This document shows positions 7,573 to 16,557 of a DNA stretch of 64,000 nt, piece after piece. The notes under the pieces are model-generated. The model worked only from the letters and a program-made list of their open reading frames with translations, searched no databases and had not been told where the DNA came from. The stretch comes from an uncultured Lachnospiraceae bacterium (GTDB taxonomy: Bacteria; Bacillota; Clostridia; Lachnospirales; Lachnospiraceae), in the NCBI GenBank assembly GCA_946557105.1, contig CAMNSZ010000007.1, positions 81,970 to 145,969 of the forward strand, given 5' to 3'. Within the stretch, counting starts at the first letter, position 1. Each line of letters begins with the position of its first letter. The translations under genes and the position numbers were made by a program.

Positions 7573-7601
7573 TTGACATTTTTTCCCTGTTAATATATGA
7601 T
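7573..7601 (+). promoter_or_regulatory. mntP leader promoter
   Basis: TTGACA (7573-7578), 17-bp spacer, TATGAT (7596-7601). It starts about 10 bp after the csp terminator and would begin an approximately 280-nt leader RNA that carries the manganese riboswitch. Confidence 0.8.
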
Positions 7602-7639
7602 TATACCAATCTTAATACTAAAAAATAATTGTTAATATA

Positions 7640-7790
7640 ATCCTGTGAGGGAGTAGTTAGCCGCTTGATATATCCGTACCCTATCCGCCACATCTCAAAA
7701 AGATTTCCGGCAGAATACAGATGGTACGATACGTTGAGCAGTGATAATGTCAACATAATGATGTCTGGCATCTGGCATTATCGAAGCAAT
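7640..7790 (+). promoter_or_regulatory. yybP-ykoY manganese riboswitch
   Basis: Upstream of mntP lies an RNA element with the two conserved pieces of the yybP-ykoY class: GGGAGTAG (7649-7656) and GTCAACATA (7749-7757), with pairing segments between. This class senses Mn(II) and commonly controls MntP exporters. Alternative pairing is visible: CATTATC (7776-7782) can pair with GATAATG at 7743-7749 (aptamer side) or with GATAATG at 7799-7805 (next to the terminator). Manganese binding would favour the first and so relieve termination. The class is recognised from motifs; switch logic is inference. Confidence 0.82.
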
Positions 7791-7807
7791 TTTTTTGTGA
7801 TAATGAG

Positions 7808-7852
7808 ACTCATGGACAATGCGCATAAGGCGTTTATTGTCTATGAGTTTTT
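7808..7852 (+). terminator. Riboswitch expression-platform terminator
   Basis: A 13-bp stem (7808-7820 with 7836-7848, one G-U pair) followed by TTTTT. It lies 35 bp before the mntP start codon and so can only act as a conditional terminator. Its left flank contains the GATAATG copy that competes with the aptamer. Confidence 0.8.
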
Positions 7853-7887
7853 GTTATATACGATACAATACTACAAGGAGAATTCAC

Positions 7888-8448
7888 ATGAGCTTATTCA
7901 CTCTATTTATTATTGCCGTCGGCCTATCCATGGACGCCTTTGCCGTATCTATCTGTAAGGGTCTTGCCCTTCCGAAAATCACTCCTAAAAACGCAGTTAT
8001 CGTCGGACTGTGGTTTGGCGGTTTTCAAGCGCTTATGCCCTTTATCGGCTTTCTTTTGGGAAACAGGTTTAAAGAATACATAACAGCCATCGACCATTGG
8101 ATTGCCTTTATTCTCCTCTGCCTCATCGGTATATCCATGATAAAAGAAGCGCTTTCACGGGAAAATGATTGTGAAAACGCCTCTCTGGATTTTAAAACTA
8201 TGCTCGTTTTGGCAGTTGCCACCAGTATCGACGCTCTGGCGGCAGGCATTACCTTTGCATTTCTCAGGGTGGAAATTATTCCCGCCATCTGCTTTATTGG
8301 CGTTATCACCTTCATCCTCTCCGCCACAGGCGTGAAAATAGGAAATGTATTTGGATTACGATACAAGTCCAAGGCTGAGCTTGCCGGCGGAATCATCCTG
8401 ATACTCATGGGAAGCAAAATACTGTTGGAGCACCTGAATATCCTCTAA
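7888..8448 (+). CDS. mntP: Manganese efflux pump MntP
   Basis: A 186-residue integral membrane protein with six hydrophobic helices in two repeated halves (DUF204). Each half has a conserved helix with an Asp: Asp16 (LSMDAFAVS) and Asp115 (TSIDALAAG), which form the Mn(II) path. It exports manganese from the cytoplasm. AAGGAG lies 7 nt before the ATG at 7888; longer in-frame starts would lie in the terminator of the riboswitch and are rejected. Control by the upstream manganese riboswitch fits the function exactly. Confidence 0.95.
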   Translation: MSLFTLFIIAVGLSMDAFAVSICKGLALPKITPKNAVIVGLWFGGFQALMPFIGFLLGNRFKEYITAIDHWIAFILLCLIGISMIKEALSRENDCENASLDFKTMLVLAVATSIDALAAGITFAFLRVEIIPAICFIGVITFILSATGVKIGNVFGLRYKSKAELAGGIILILMGSKILLEHLNIL

Positions 8449-8461
8449 CACTTGACCTCCT

Positions 8462-10027
8462 CTATGCCTTTTCCATACGATTAAAATTTAACGCCGCAAT
8501 AATCATAAATATTACCGTCACTAATGCCAGTATCACATTCATTAAAAGGTAGGCAACATCAATCCCAAAGGCGGCATAGCTTACGATTCCGCATACGGCT
8601 GCTGTACCTGCCGCAAACATTTGTATAAAAAGCTGAAACATCTGCTTTCCGAATCTTCCAAGCACGTTTCCTACTACCACCTCCGCCACGGCAAGCGCAT
8701 AAAGCTTGTTGGCATTGAGAATTACATAAAAAAGAATACTCAACATCACGGTAACAGGGGGCATTCTGATAATGACCGCCGCCGGAAGCATCAGAAGCGT
8801 TCCGTTTATTACCGCCTGTATATTCTGCATCAGAGTCGCGTACCAAAGCTTTTTAAAATTATTATCAGGCAGCAAATAGGTATACGGTGAGGCAAGCTCT
8901 TTGCCCCACTTCCCGTTTAATGCAGAAAATATAAGGACCATATAAGCGCTGGCGCACGGCAGAATGTAATCAGACGCCTCCAGCCCCCCGTTGCCGGTAC
9001 ACAGATATGCAAGCAGCGCCCCGACTCCCAACATTACAAGTGACGTGGAATCCAATATAAAAAATCTGTTCTTTTTATACTCCAGAAGCTGTCTGTAAAA
9101 AATTGCCTTTGCGCCTCTTCCCTTATAAACCACCGAAGCCTTTCCGAATTTCTTTCTTTTGCCGATTCTGGCGGCCTCTCCGCTCTTTTTCCTCTCAATT
9201 GCTTCCTCATAATCGTCCGCAAAGCTCATGGCGTCCTCATAGTATTCACCCCTGCAGCGCATGCGGAAAACAATTATGAGCATTACCACGCAAAATATCA
9301 GATACGCCGCCGTTCCCGCCACATTTATCACGGTAGGCCCCACAAACAACAGATGCAGCGCCGCAATATACCAACCGATAACCGGCACCAGCTGAAGCTG
9401 ATCACTGTGCAGGAACAAGCTAAGCGTTTCCATGCTTAACCCGTATCCGCTATAATAATATATACCGATAACCACCAAAAGTCCAAGCAAGGCATAAACA
9501 CCCGCCGCAAAAATCCTCCTTCCCCTTTCTCCCATAAATTCGTTCCCATAAATAAAAATCATGATACAGGCTTCCAGCATATCCTCCACAAAAACGGAAA
9601 ATACAAAATAAATTATCAGCTTCCACCATACCACATGGAACAAAGCAGCTCCTAAAACGGCTCCCAGCAGATTCATGATAACAGACATCAACAAAGTCTT
9701 TAAATAAGCATATATCAATACCTTTTTTGCCCCCACCGGCGACGGAAAAAGAAAATGTACGTCACTCTTTCGATACAACAGACCCTTTCTTTTCGCATAT
9801 GTGATAAAGTTTGAGGGCAATATAAAAAAAGCGAGCGCCGTCATAACAGCCGCCATTCCCTGAGGAGAATCAAAGCTTATCTCCTGTAACATTACGCTAA
9901 AGCTAAAGGGCAGCAATACCATATAAAAGCAAATAAAAAACAGATATACATAAGTTATAGGCTTCCGCAGCGCCATCCTTATCCTGTTAGCCATTGTCCG
10001 GCGATACAAATAAAATATTGCTTCCAC
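8462..10027 (-). CDS. ABC exporter permease (putative ABC exporter family)
   Basis: A 521-residue membrane protein with about twelve hydrophobic helices and a charged cytoplasmic loop near the middle (GEAARIGKRKKF). It resembles the family annotated as putative ABC exporter, not the FtsX or MacB types. The start is GTG at 10027, with GGGAGGTG 7 nt upstream, only 4 bp after the ATPase stop codon. A longer in-frame reading back to an ATG would overlap the ATPase gene by 68 bp and has no better ribosome site. With the preceding ATPase it would form an exporter of unknown substrate. Confidence 0.8.
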   Translation of the reverse strand: MEAIFYLYRRTMANRIRMALRKPITYVYLFFICFYMVLLPFSFSVMLQEISFDSPQGMAAVMTALAFFILPSNFITYAKRKGLLYRKSDVHFLFPSPVGAKKVLIYAYLKTLLMSVIMNLLGAVLGAALFHVVWWKLIIYFVFSVFVEDMLEACIMIFIYGNEFMGERGRRIFAAGVYALLGLLVVIGIYYYSGYGLSMETLSLFLHSDQLQLVPVIGWYIAALHLLFVGPTVINVAGTAAYLIFCVVMLIIVFRMRCRGEYYEDAMSFADDYEEAIERKKSGEAARIGKRKKFGKASVVYKGRGAKAIFYRQLLEYKKNRFFILDSTSLVMLGVGALLAYLCTGNGGLEASDYILPCASAYMVLIFSALNGKWGKELASPYTYLLPDNNFKKLWYATLMQNIQAVINGTLLMLPAAVIIRMPPVTVMLSILFYVILNANKLYALAVAEVVVGNVLGRFGKQMFQLFIQMFAAGTAAVCGIVSYAAFGIDVAYLLMNVILALVTVIFMIIAALNFNRMEKA

Positions 10028-10031
10028 CGTA

Positions 10032-10769
10032 TCACCTCCCTGAACCGCCGCTTTTAGGAAGCGTGTCATCCTGTTCGTTCTCTCTGCCCGTAACGGCAAA
10101 AAATAATTCCTCCAGATTCTCGTCTCCTACGCTTTCTCTGGTGTATGTTCCTAATATATGTCCCTTATCCATAACAAAGGTCACATCCCACAACTCTTTT
10201 ACCATCTCCAGCATATGGGTACTGATTAAGATAGTACATCCCTTATCCCTCAATTCCAGCACCACCTGCTTTAGCTCCTTTATCGCCGCAGGGTCTAAGC
10301 CTACCATAGGCTCGTCCAGCAATATAACCTGCGGCTTGATCACCAGTGCGCAACAGATGCTTACCTTCTGCAGCATACCTTTGGAAAGCTCGCTTCCTAA
10401 TTTATCCGACTTATCCTCAAGTTCAAAACGGCGCAGCAGCTCATTTGTTTCTTCCTCACTGCTGTTTACACCGTACGCCTTCTGCATAAAAATAAGATGC
10501 TCCCTTACGGTAAGCGCCTCATATGTGCTGGGCAGCTCCGGCACATATGCAAATACCTTCTTCGCCTCGGTCATTCCCGAATCCAATCCCTGTATCCGGA
10601 TAGTTCCTTTATAACGCAGCAGCCCTGCAATACTCTTAATAATCGTGGACTTGCCTGCGCCGTTTGGTCCAAGCAGAATCCCCACCTTCCCGTCCGGAAC
10701 GGCAAAGCTGACGCCGTCTACAGCCAATGTATTCCGGTACTGTTTTGATACATTGATGACTTCCAACAT
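10032..10769 (-). CDS. ABC transporter ATP-binding protein
   Basis: 245 residues. Walker A GPNGAGKST (34-42), a signature motif written LSKGMLQK in place of LSGGQ, Walker B ILLDEPMVGLDP, and the H-loop in ISTHML. The LSKGM signature is typical of ATPases of the NatA/CcmA/EcsA type that power multi-helix exporters. AAAGGAGG precedes the ATG. It is the first gene of a two-gene operon with the permease. Confidence 0.92.
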   Translation of the reverse strand: MLEVINVSKQYRNTLAVDGVSFAVPDGKVGILLGPNGAGKSTIIKSIAGLLRYKGTIRIQGLDSGMTEAKKVFAYVPELPSTYEALTVREHLIFMQKAYGVNSSEEETNELLRRFELEDKSDKLGSELSKGMLQKVSICCALVIKPQVILLDEPMVGLDPAAIKELKQVVLELRDKGCTILISTHMLEMVKELWDVTFVMDKGHILGTYTRESVGDENLEELFFAVTGRENEQDDTLPKSGGSGR

Positions 10770-10798
10770 TTCTTACTCCTCCTTTGCATAATCCTTTT

Positions 10799-11539
10799 CT
10801 ATATTATCGGGAAATTCATTCCCATGGCAAGGCACAAAAGATAAATAAGCAGCAGGTGAAGGGGATAAAAAATATAGAATATATACTTTAAACGAATCCC
10901 TCTGCTGCCATTGTAAAAAGCAATAGGTATGAAAGCAAATATTGCCTCCCACTCCCAGAAGAAAGCCATACATCCCGTTAATAACTGCAGCCTTCTGTCA
11001 TAAGAAAAAATATATATTACCGCAATGCACAGGATTCCCTTCGCTCCATAGTCCGCCCTGATAAGCTCGGCGCCTGCTGCGCCTGCTGCCAAGACAGCCG
11101 CCTGCAGCAATAATCTGATAAATCTATTATTCACAATCCCTGCGACGCCGTCCAACGCCCTGATTACCAATAATCCGATAAATAAAGTAAAAAATACATT
11201 CTGATACGTGAATTCCAGAGCCTTCGCATGAAATGCAAGATCAAACGGTATCTCCGAAATCAGAGCAAACACCCCCATTCGCAGAGTGTACTTGCCAATG
11301 CTTCTTGTATTTCTCACTCCCTCCACCAGCAAAAATATGTAGATTGGAAACGCAAGTCTTCCGACGCCCCTCATAGCCGCATAAATATCGTAGAGATATG
11401 GCTTGCGCATCATAAGTCTGCCTACCACTCCCAAACCCATATGGTCGATAAACATGGTAATTACCGCTATCAGCTTAAGCGTACTGCCCGAAAGCCCTCT
11501 CTTATACTGTGTCATGCCATTCTCTCTCTTTTCCGACAT
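10799..11539 (-). CDS. TraX-family membrane protein
   Basis: A 246-residue protein with about seven hydrophobic helices. It carries the TraX features: an early STLKLIAVITMFIDH block with the His at the membrane edge, and FPIYIFLLVEG. TraX of plasmid F acetylates pilin; in Clostridia stand-alone homologues are widespread and probably acyl-transferases of unknown substrate. No conjugation genes lie nearby, so a role in conjugation is not supported. GAAGG lies about 8 nt before the ATG at 11539; an alternative ATG at 11515 is possible. Confidence 0.85.
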   Translation of the reverse strand: MSEKRENGMTQYKRGLSGSTLKLIAVITMFIDHMGLGVVGRLMMRKPYLYDIYAAMRGVGRLAFPIYIFLLVEGVRNTRSIGKYTLRMGVFALISEIPFDLAFHAKALEFTYQNVFFTLFIGLLVIRALDGVAGIVNNRFIRLLLQAAVLAAGAAGAELIRADYGAKGILCIAVIYIFSYDRRLQLLTGCMAFFWEWEAIFAFIPIAFYNGSRGIRLKYIFYIFYPLHLLLIYLLCLAMGMNFPII

Positions 11540-11616
11540 AAAGCGCCTTCGTCCGACTGCGCATCCTGCCTGTTTTAAGCCATACTCTTACTATATAAGT
11601 GTATTATTTAATTAAT

Positions 11617-11645
11617 ACATTAATGCCATTTTTTTAATTTGTCAA
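11617..11645 (-). promoter_or_regulatory. TraX gene promoter
   Basis: On the minus strand: TTGACA (11640-11645), 17-bp spacer, TAATGT (11617-11622). It gives a leader of about 70 nt. Confidence 0.65.
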
Positions 11646-11704
11646 TAAAAAAATGAAAACACAGGGGCCTTTATCATGCTCAAAACTAAGACCGCAGCAA
11701 TAAA

Positions 11705-11726
11705 GGAGAGTCCGCACAGACTCTCC
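11705..11726 (-). terminator. Response-regulator gene terminator
   Basis: GGAGAGTC (11705-11712) pairs perfectly with GACTCTCC (11719-11726) around a 6-nt loop. On the minus strand it is followed by TTTATT. It lies 18 bp after the stop codon of the response regulator. Confidence 0.75.
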
Positions 11727-11743
11727 CTAACCGTTGAAGCCTT

Positions 11744-12457
11744 CTATCCTACTTTATACCCGGTTCCCCAAACCACCTTAAGATAACGGGGATCGGCAGG
11801 ATTGCTCTCGATTTTTTCTCTTATATGACGAATGTGCACGGCAATGGTATTGTCCGCTCCTATAGCCTGCATATGCCAGATATTTTCGTAAATCTGGCTG
11901 ATTGACATAACCCTGCCTCTCTCCTTTACTAAAAGACGTAAAATTTTATACTCAATGGGTGTAAGCCTTACCTCTCTGCCCTCTACCGTAACCTTTCTCT
12001 GAATATCGTTAATTTCCAAATCGTCAACCCTGTAGATGCTATCGATATTAGCGCACATATTTACAAGCTCCGTATATCTGCGCAGCTGCGACTTTATCCT
12101 CGCCAGAAGCTCAAGAGGGTTACAGTCCGCCGTCACATAATCATCGGCGCCCGCATTCAGCGCCATAATCTTTGCCGCCTCCGCATTCTGCTTTGAAACA
12201 ACAATGATCGGCACCCGGTTTCTTTTCCTTAGCTCCATAAGCAGCTTGATCCCGCCGCCAAAGCCTTTACTGTCCAGCTCAATATCTATCAGCAGCAGCT
12301 GTATCTGTCTCTTAAATATATTCTCCTGCAGCTCCCCCTCGCCGCTTACCGTCACCACACGAATTCCTTCGCTGACCAGCAGTGGCTCCATAACATCTGC
12401 AATTCCCGTATTGTTATTATAAACCAATATAGATTTTTTTAAATTATTTTTTCCCAT
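11744..12457 (-). CDS. Atypical OmpR-family response regulator (orphan)
   Basis: 237 residues: receiver domain (1-125) and winged-helix DNA-binding domain (about 140-237). The phospho-acceptor position is kept (Asp58, in LLLIDIE), as is the switch lysine in VVSKQ. The acidic pair that holds Mg(II), usually DD near residue 12-13, is replaced by Asn (VYNNNTG, Asn14-16). That makes it an atypical receiver that may act without normal phosphorylation. GGTGGAGAG lies 4 nt before the ATG at 12457; an upstream in-frame ATG at 12538 has no ribosome site. No histidine kinase is adjacent on either side. Confidence 0.88.
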   Translation of the reverse strand: MGKNNLKKSILVYNNNTGIADVMEPLLVSEGIRVVTVSGEGELQENIFKRQIQLLLIDIELDSKGFGGGIKLLMELRKRNRVPIIVVSKQNAEAAKIMALNAGADDYVTADCNPLELLARIKSQLRRYTELVNMCANIDSIYRVDDLEINDIQRKVTVEGREVRLTPIEYKILRLLVKERGRVMSISQIYENIWHMQAIGADNTIAVHIRHIREKIESNPADPRYLKVVWGTGYKVG

Positions 12458-12589
12458 AATACTCTCCACCTCTGATTGTGAAACTAAAAAACATTTACCC
12501 TTTGTATATAAGACTATTTTAAAAGGTAAATGTTTCATTCTTGCAAATATTTTGTTAAAATTTTTCTATTTTTTGATTTTTTATTTATT

Positions 12590-13327
12590 TTAATAAAAAA
12601 CTTCCATTAACGTAAGCCCCTTCGCCGGAACCAGAGCGCCTGCCTTTTCTCTGTTCATGGAGACAATCACCTCCTCCATACTCTCAACGCTGCGCTCTCC
12701 CTTCCCCACCTCCAAAAGCGTACCCATAAGTATGCGTATCATATGATATAAAAATCCGTTTCCTACAAACGTAAAGGAAATCAAATCCTCCTTTTTCACA
12801 ATTTCTATCCTGTCGATACGGCGCACGGTTGATTTTTTTCCCTTCTTTGCCGAAGTAAACGCTTTAAAATCATGCTCTCCCAACAAATATCCCGCCGCCC
12901 TTTTCATCGCTTCCATGTCAAGCTCCTCCGGCACCTCTATGGCATATCTGTGCCAAAACACATTGGGAATTCTACTGTTTATCACATAATACCTGTAGCA
13001 TTTCCCACAAGCGTTAAGTCTGCTGTGAAAACGAGGCGCCGCCTCGCTGATATCCGTCACCGCAATGTCTCTGGGAAGATATGTATTCATATAAGTAAGC
13101 ATTTCCTCCAAGGGCATGCTACTGCTCGTGTGGAAATTTGCCACCTGACCCCTCGCATGCACTCCGGCGTCAGTCCTGCCGCTTCCTATTACCTCGATAG
13201 CCTCACCGCACATTCTGCCTAAGAGAGCCTCCAGCTTCCCCTGTATAGTATTGTCGAAGGCCATCTGTCTCTGCCACCCTTGATATCTTGTACCCTCATA
13301 CTGCAAAAGCAGCTTAATATTTCTCAT
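12590..13327 (-). CDS. truA: tRNA pseudouridine(38-40) synthase TruA
   Basis: 245 residues. Turns uridines 38, 39 and 40 of tRNA anticodon stems into pseudouridine. The catalytic Asp is Asp53 in SGRTDAGVHA, and the family start MRNIKLLLQYEGT and the block CYRYYV are present. Start at 13327 chosen because homologues begin with this sequence and AAGGAAG lies just upstream. It overlaps the end of the preceding permease gene by 14 bp, so the two are co-translated. Confidence 0.95.
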   Translation of the reverse strand: MRNIKLLLQYEGTRYQGWQRQMAFDNTIQGKLEALLGRMCGEAIEVIGSGRTDAGVHARGQVANFHTSSSMPLEEMLTYMNTYLPRDIAVTDISEAAPRFHSRLNACGKCYRYYVINSRIPNVFWHRYAIEVPEELDMEAMKRAAGYLLGEHDFKAFTSAKKGKKSTVRRIDRIEIVKKEDLISFTFVGNGFLYHMIRILMGTLLEVGKGERSVESMEEVIVSMNREKAGALVPAKGLTLMEVFY

Positions 13328-14510
13328 TGTCTTCCTTTCCGGCTTCTGCGTTTTTCCCGGTGACATCCTCCTTCTTAATCTGCTGTAAGTCCTCCTCTTG
13401 CAGACGACGAAAACGATTGATTCCTGAAGCCAATATCAAAATACTGTTTTTTGTAGTGTCAAAAACACCCTCCTCATACATGGTATAAACAATCAACCCT
13501 ATTGGAACTGCCACTATCATACCGATAACGCCGCTTAGCTTATATCCTATGTATAGTAAAAACAAAGTAGGTATGGGAGGAACCCCCACCGAATCACCCA
13601 CAATCTTAGGCTGTATCACCTGTCTGGCCAGCTGACCCACTCCCCAGATAACCAAAAGACCAATCGCCATCCTATAATCCGCGCTTAATATCTTAATAAT
13701 TGCCCACGGTACCATAATGGTGCCCGTTCCGAAAAAGGGTAGAAAATCCAAAAAGGCAATACCGATGGCTATTAGCAATGCATAATCCACCTGCAATATA
13801 GTAAATCCTATTACCAAAAGAATATACATCCATATCTCTATTTTGAGCTGTGCCTTAAAATAACCGCCCACTGCCCTGACCAGACTCTTTTTCACCAGCT
13901 GATACCTTGTCTGCAGCGCTTCGGGCATATGGCTGCTAAACCACGCATTTATCCCGCTCCTGTCCGCCACAAAAAAATAAGCGGAGAGCAGCGACATAAT
14001 AATATTAATAATAATGGAGGGCAGCTGCTTTGCAAAATTTCCTACGGCCGCAATCGTAGGCGTGCCCAGCTCCTTTATAAAGCTTCCCACATAGCTCCCA
14101 ATCTGCTCCGTAATATTACTGAGAGTAATTTGTATATTCTGGGGAAGCTTCTGGTAAATTATATTAAAATTATTACCTATTTCGTTAAATTCGGCTTCAA
14201 TGCCCTCCCACATTTCCGGCAGTGAATTGACAAGCCTTATTATTTCCTCCGCCAGCCTCGCGCCCACCAAGTAGAAAAGCAAAACCACAAGACCGATAAC
14301 TGCAACGATAACGAAAACGCTGCCCGCCTTTCTCTTCAGCTTTATCTTTTCCTCAAAAAAACGTACCATGGGACTTGCTATCAGCGCAATGATCCAGCCG
14401 GCCACAAACGGCAGAAAAAAAATTAGCAGCTTCGGCATTACAATGATTACCGTCAAAAATATAATCAATGCAATGATAAGATTTACCAATGCTTTCAAAT
14501 ACTTTTTCAT
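13314..14510 (-). CDS. AI-2E family (PerM-like) transporter
   Basis: 398 residues, with two hydrophobic hairpins at the N-terminus, a soluble stretch at about 75-155, and a C-terminal block of six helices. This is the DUF20/AI-2E exporter layout, with the loop FLPFFGTG and VGDSVGVPP. The family includes autoinducer-2 exporters, sodium/proton antiporters and, in spore formers, sporulation proteins (YtvI). Substrate unknown here. Start set at 14510 (MKKYLKAL) with GGGGGAG 10 nt upstream, 7 bp after the ysxC stop; the longer frame would overlap ysxC. Confidence 0.85.
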   Translation of the reverse strand: MKKYLKALVNLIIALIIFLTVIIVMPKLLIFFLPFVAGWIIALIASPMVRFFEEKIKLKRKAGSVFVIVAVIGLVVLLFYLVGARLAEEIIRLVNSLPEMWEGIEAEFNEIGNNFNIIYQKLPQNIQITLSNITEQIGSYVGSFIKELGTPTIAAVGNFAKQLPSIIINIIMSLLSAYFFVADRSGINAWFSSHMPEALQTRYQLVKKSLVRAVGGYFKAQLKIEIWMYILLVIGFTILQVDYALLIAIGIAFLDFLPFFGTGTIMVPWAIIKILSADYRMAIGLLVIWGVGQLARQVIQPKIVGDSVGVPPIPTLFLLYIGYKLSGVIGMIVAVPIGLIVYTMYEEGVFDTTKNSILILASGINRFRRLQEEDLQQIKKEDVTGKNAEAGKEDNEKY

Positions 14511-14517
14511 AGGCGCC

Positions 14518-15144
14518 CTACTCCCCCGCGTCCTGTCTATCGGACTCACTGCCTGTTTTCTCCTCCAATAATCCGTCCAACAGCTCGTAAATTTCCTCGC
14601 GCCCCTGCTTCGTGATTGACGAAAAGGGAATCACAACGGTATTCCTGTGCACATTCAGAGTCGTCCTGATAAGCTTTACCTGCTTCTGTATCTGGCTGCG
14701 GTTAATTTTATCCAGCTTCGTTGCTATAATAACGGGCTCATAGCCCTTACTGCAAATCCAGTCGTACATAATGCGATCGTTCTCGGAGGGAACATGGCGT
14801 ATGTCAACCAATAAAAATACCAGCCTGAGTTGTCCTGACTTATACAGATAATTCTCTATCATTTTACCCCATTGAGCCTTCACCCTTTCATTTGCTCTGG
14901 CGTAACCGTACCCCGGCAAATCTACAAAATAGAGTGCGTCGTTAATATTATAATAATTGATAGTCTGTGTCTTACCCGGCTGTGAACTTGTCCTCGCCAG
15001 CGCTTTACGGTTCATCAAAGCGTTGATCAGTGATGATTTCCCTACATTGCTTCTGCCCGCAAACGCCACCTGCGGATATATTGTCTGCGGAAGCTTACTG
15101 GTAATCCCACAGACCGTTTCCAGACTTACATTCTTAATAACCAT
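14518..15144 (-). CDS. ysxC: Ribosome biogenesis GTP-binding protein YsxC/EngB
   Basis: 208 residues. A GTPase needed for late assembly of the 50S ribosomal subunit. G1 GRSNVGKS (30-37), G2 threonine region SSQPGKTQT, G3 DLPGYG, G4 TKLDK. Start set at 15144, with GAGGAG 8 nt upstream; the ATG at 15165 lacks a site. In most Firmicutes it follows lon or clpX; here it follows clpX with a large hairpin (15172-15250) and no lon. Confidence 0.96.
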   Translation of the reverse strand: MVIKNVSLETVCGITSKLPQTIYPQVAFAGRSNVGKSSLINALMNRKALARTSSQPGKTQTINYYNINDALYFVDLPGYGYARANERVKAQWGKMIENYLYKSGQLRLVFLLVDIRHVPSENDRIMYDWICSKGYEPVIIATKLDKINRSQIQKQVKLIRTTLNVHRNTVVIPFSSITKQGREEIYELLDGLLEEKTGSESDRQDAGE

Positions 15145-15171
15145 AGCTTTATACTCCTCTGTCAACCGGCA

Positions 15172-15250
15172 AACGGGGCTGCCGCCTTAAGCCTGAGCTC
15201 ACCGGGCTTTCAAAGCCTGTGATTACTCCGCTTAGTGCGACAGCCCCGTT
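15172..15250. repeat. Long imperfect hairpin between clpX and ysxC
   Basis: Outer arms 15172-15192 and 15230-15250 pair over 21 positions with two mismatches and one G-U pair (ten perfect pairs at the base). An inner hairpin pairs around GGCTTT/AAAGCC. There is no T-tract on either strand, so a simple terminator is unlikely. It occupies the place where lon lies in many Firmicutes. It may be an RNA processing or stability element between operon genes, or a small repeat element. Confidence 0.6.
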
Positions 15251-15270
15251 ATGCACAAGACGCTGCCGCC

Positions 15271-16542
15271 TTATGTTGCTTTCGCTTCTTTGCCGAATTT
15301 ATTCCTGTGTATTGTCAACGGCTCACCGTTTCCCTCCACAGCCCTCTTCGTCACCACGCAAGCCTCGATAGTGTCATCCGAGGGTATCTGATACATGGTA
15401 TCCATCATAACGTTCTCCATTATGGAACGTAAGCCTCTTGCTCCTGTTTTTTGGTTAAATGCCCTTTCCGCAATGGCCTCAATCGCATCCTTTTCAAAGG
15501 TCAGTTCAACGTCGTCCATGTCAAACAGCTTCCGATACTGTTTAACCAGAGCGTTCTTCGGCTCCGTCAATATCCTGATTAAAGCATCCTTATCCAGACC
15601 CCGCAGCGATACGCAAATAGGCACGCGACCTACAAACTCAGGAATCAAACCAAACTTTACCAAATCCTGCGGCGTAACCTCCTGCAAAAGATCCGAAAGC
15701 TCCTTAACCGATTTTTGGGAAACCTCTGTGTTAAAGCCTATGGATTTACGGTCAAGCCTTGTCTCCACAATTTTATCCAAGCCGTCAAAGGCCCCTCCGC
15801 AGATAAACAAAATATTGGAGGTATCAATTTGAATCAGCTCCTGATGCGGATGCTTCCTGCCTCCTTGAGGCGGCACGCTGGCTACCGTACCCTCCACAAT
15901 CTTAAGAAGCGCCTGCTGTACGCCTTCGCCCGATACGTCTCTGGTAATGGATACATTTTCGCTCTTCTTAGTAATTTTATCAATCTCGTCAATATAAATA
16001 ATGCCGTACTGAGCACGCTCCACGTCATAATCTGCAGCCTGAATCAGCTTAAGCAGAATATTCTCCACATCCTCACCCACATAGCCCGCCTCGGTAAGGG
16101 TCGTAGCGTCTGCTATGGCAAACGGAACGTTAATGATTTTTGCCAAAGTCTGAGCTAAATAGGTCTTGCCGGAACCGGTAGGACCTACCATAATAATATT
16201 ACTTTTTTGCAGCTCAACCTCATCCAAATCCTTGGGCGCGGTCACTCTCTTGTAATGATTGTATACCGACACTGAAAGCACTTTTTTTGCTTCCTCCTGT
16301 CCGATAACATACTCATCCAGAAAGCTCTTGATTTCCTTGGGCTTTAAGAGATTTATCTCCGGATGCTCCGTAGCCTGCACCTCGTCATCCTCGAACTCCT
16401 CCTCCAAAATATCGGCACAGATATCTACGCACTCGTCGCAGATATATACTCCCGCCGGTCCTGCAATCAGCTTGCGCACCTGACTTTGTGCCTTATTACA
16501 AAAAGAACATCTAATGTCATTGTCGGAATTTTTTCCTGCCAT
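15271..16542 (-). CDS. clpX: ATP-dependent Clp protease ATP-binding subunit ClpX
   Basis: 423 residues. A AAA+ unfoldase that feeds substrates into ClpP. The N-terminal zinc-binding domain has Cys12, Cys15, Cys35 and Cys38. Then Walker A GPTGSGKT, Walker [10 protein letters not shown], a ClpP-docking loop near CGGAFDGLD, and the sensor arginine region (ARGLRSI). Its neighbours clpP and tig are encoded just upstream on the same strand. Confidence 0.98.
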   Translation of the reverse strand: MAGKNSDNDIRCSFCNKAQSQVRKLIAGPAGVYICDECVDICADILEEEFEDDEVQATEHPEINLLKPKEIKSFLDEYVIGQEEAKKVLSVSVYNHYKRVTAPKDLDEVELQKSNIIMVGPTGSGKTYLAQTLAKIINVPFAIADATTLTEAGYVGEDVENILLKLIQAADYDVERAQYGIIYIDEIDKITKKSENVSITRDVSGEGVQQALLKIVEGTVASVPPQGGRKHPHQELIQIDTSNILFICGGAFDGLDKIVETRLDRKSIGFNTEVSQKSVKELSDLLQEVTPQDLVKFGLIPEFVGRVPICVSLRGLDKDALIRILTEPKNALVKQYRKLFDMDDVELTFEKDAIEAIAERAFNQKTGARGLRSIMENVMMDTMYQIPSDDTIEACVVTKRAVEGNGEPLTIHRNKFGKEAKAT

Positions 16543-16557
16543 CCGTTTACTCCTTAA

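Noticed and set aside
7665..7958. 97-codon plus-strand frame
   Set aside because: It lies across the manganese riboswitch, its terminator and the start of mntP in another frame; the RNA features explain the region.
10799..11539. Conjugative element because of TraX
   Set aside because: No relaxase, coupling protein or type IV secretion gene nearby; stand-alone TraX-like proteins are common in Clostridia.
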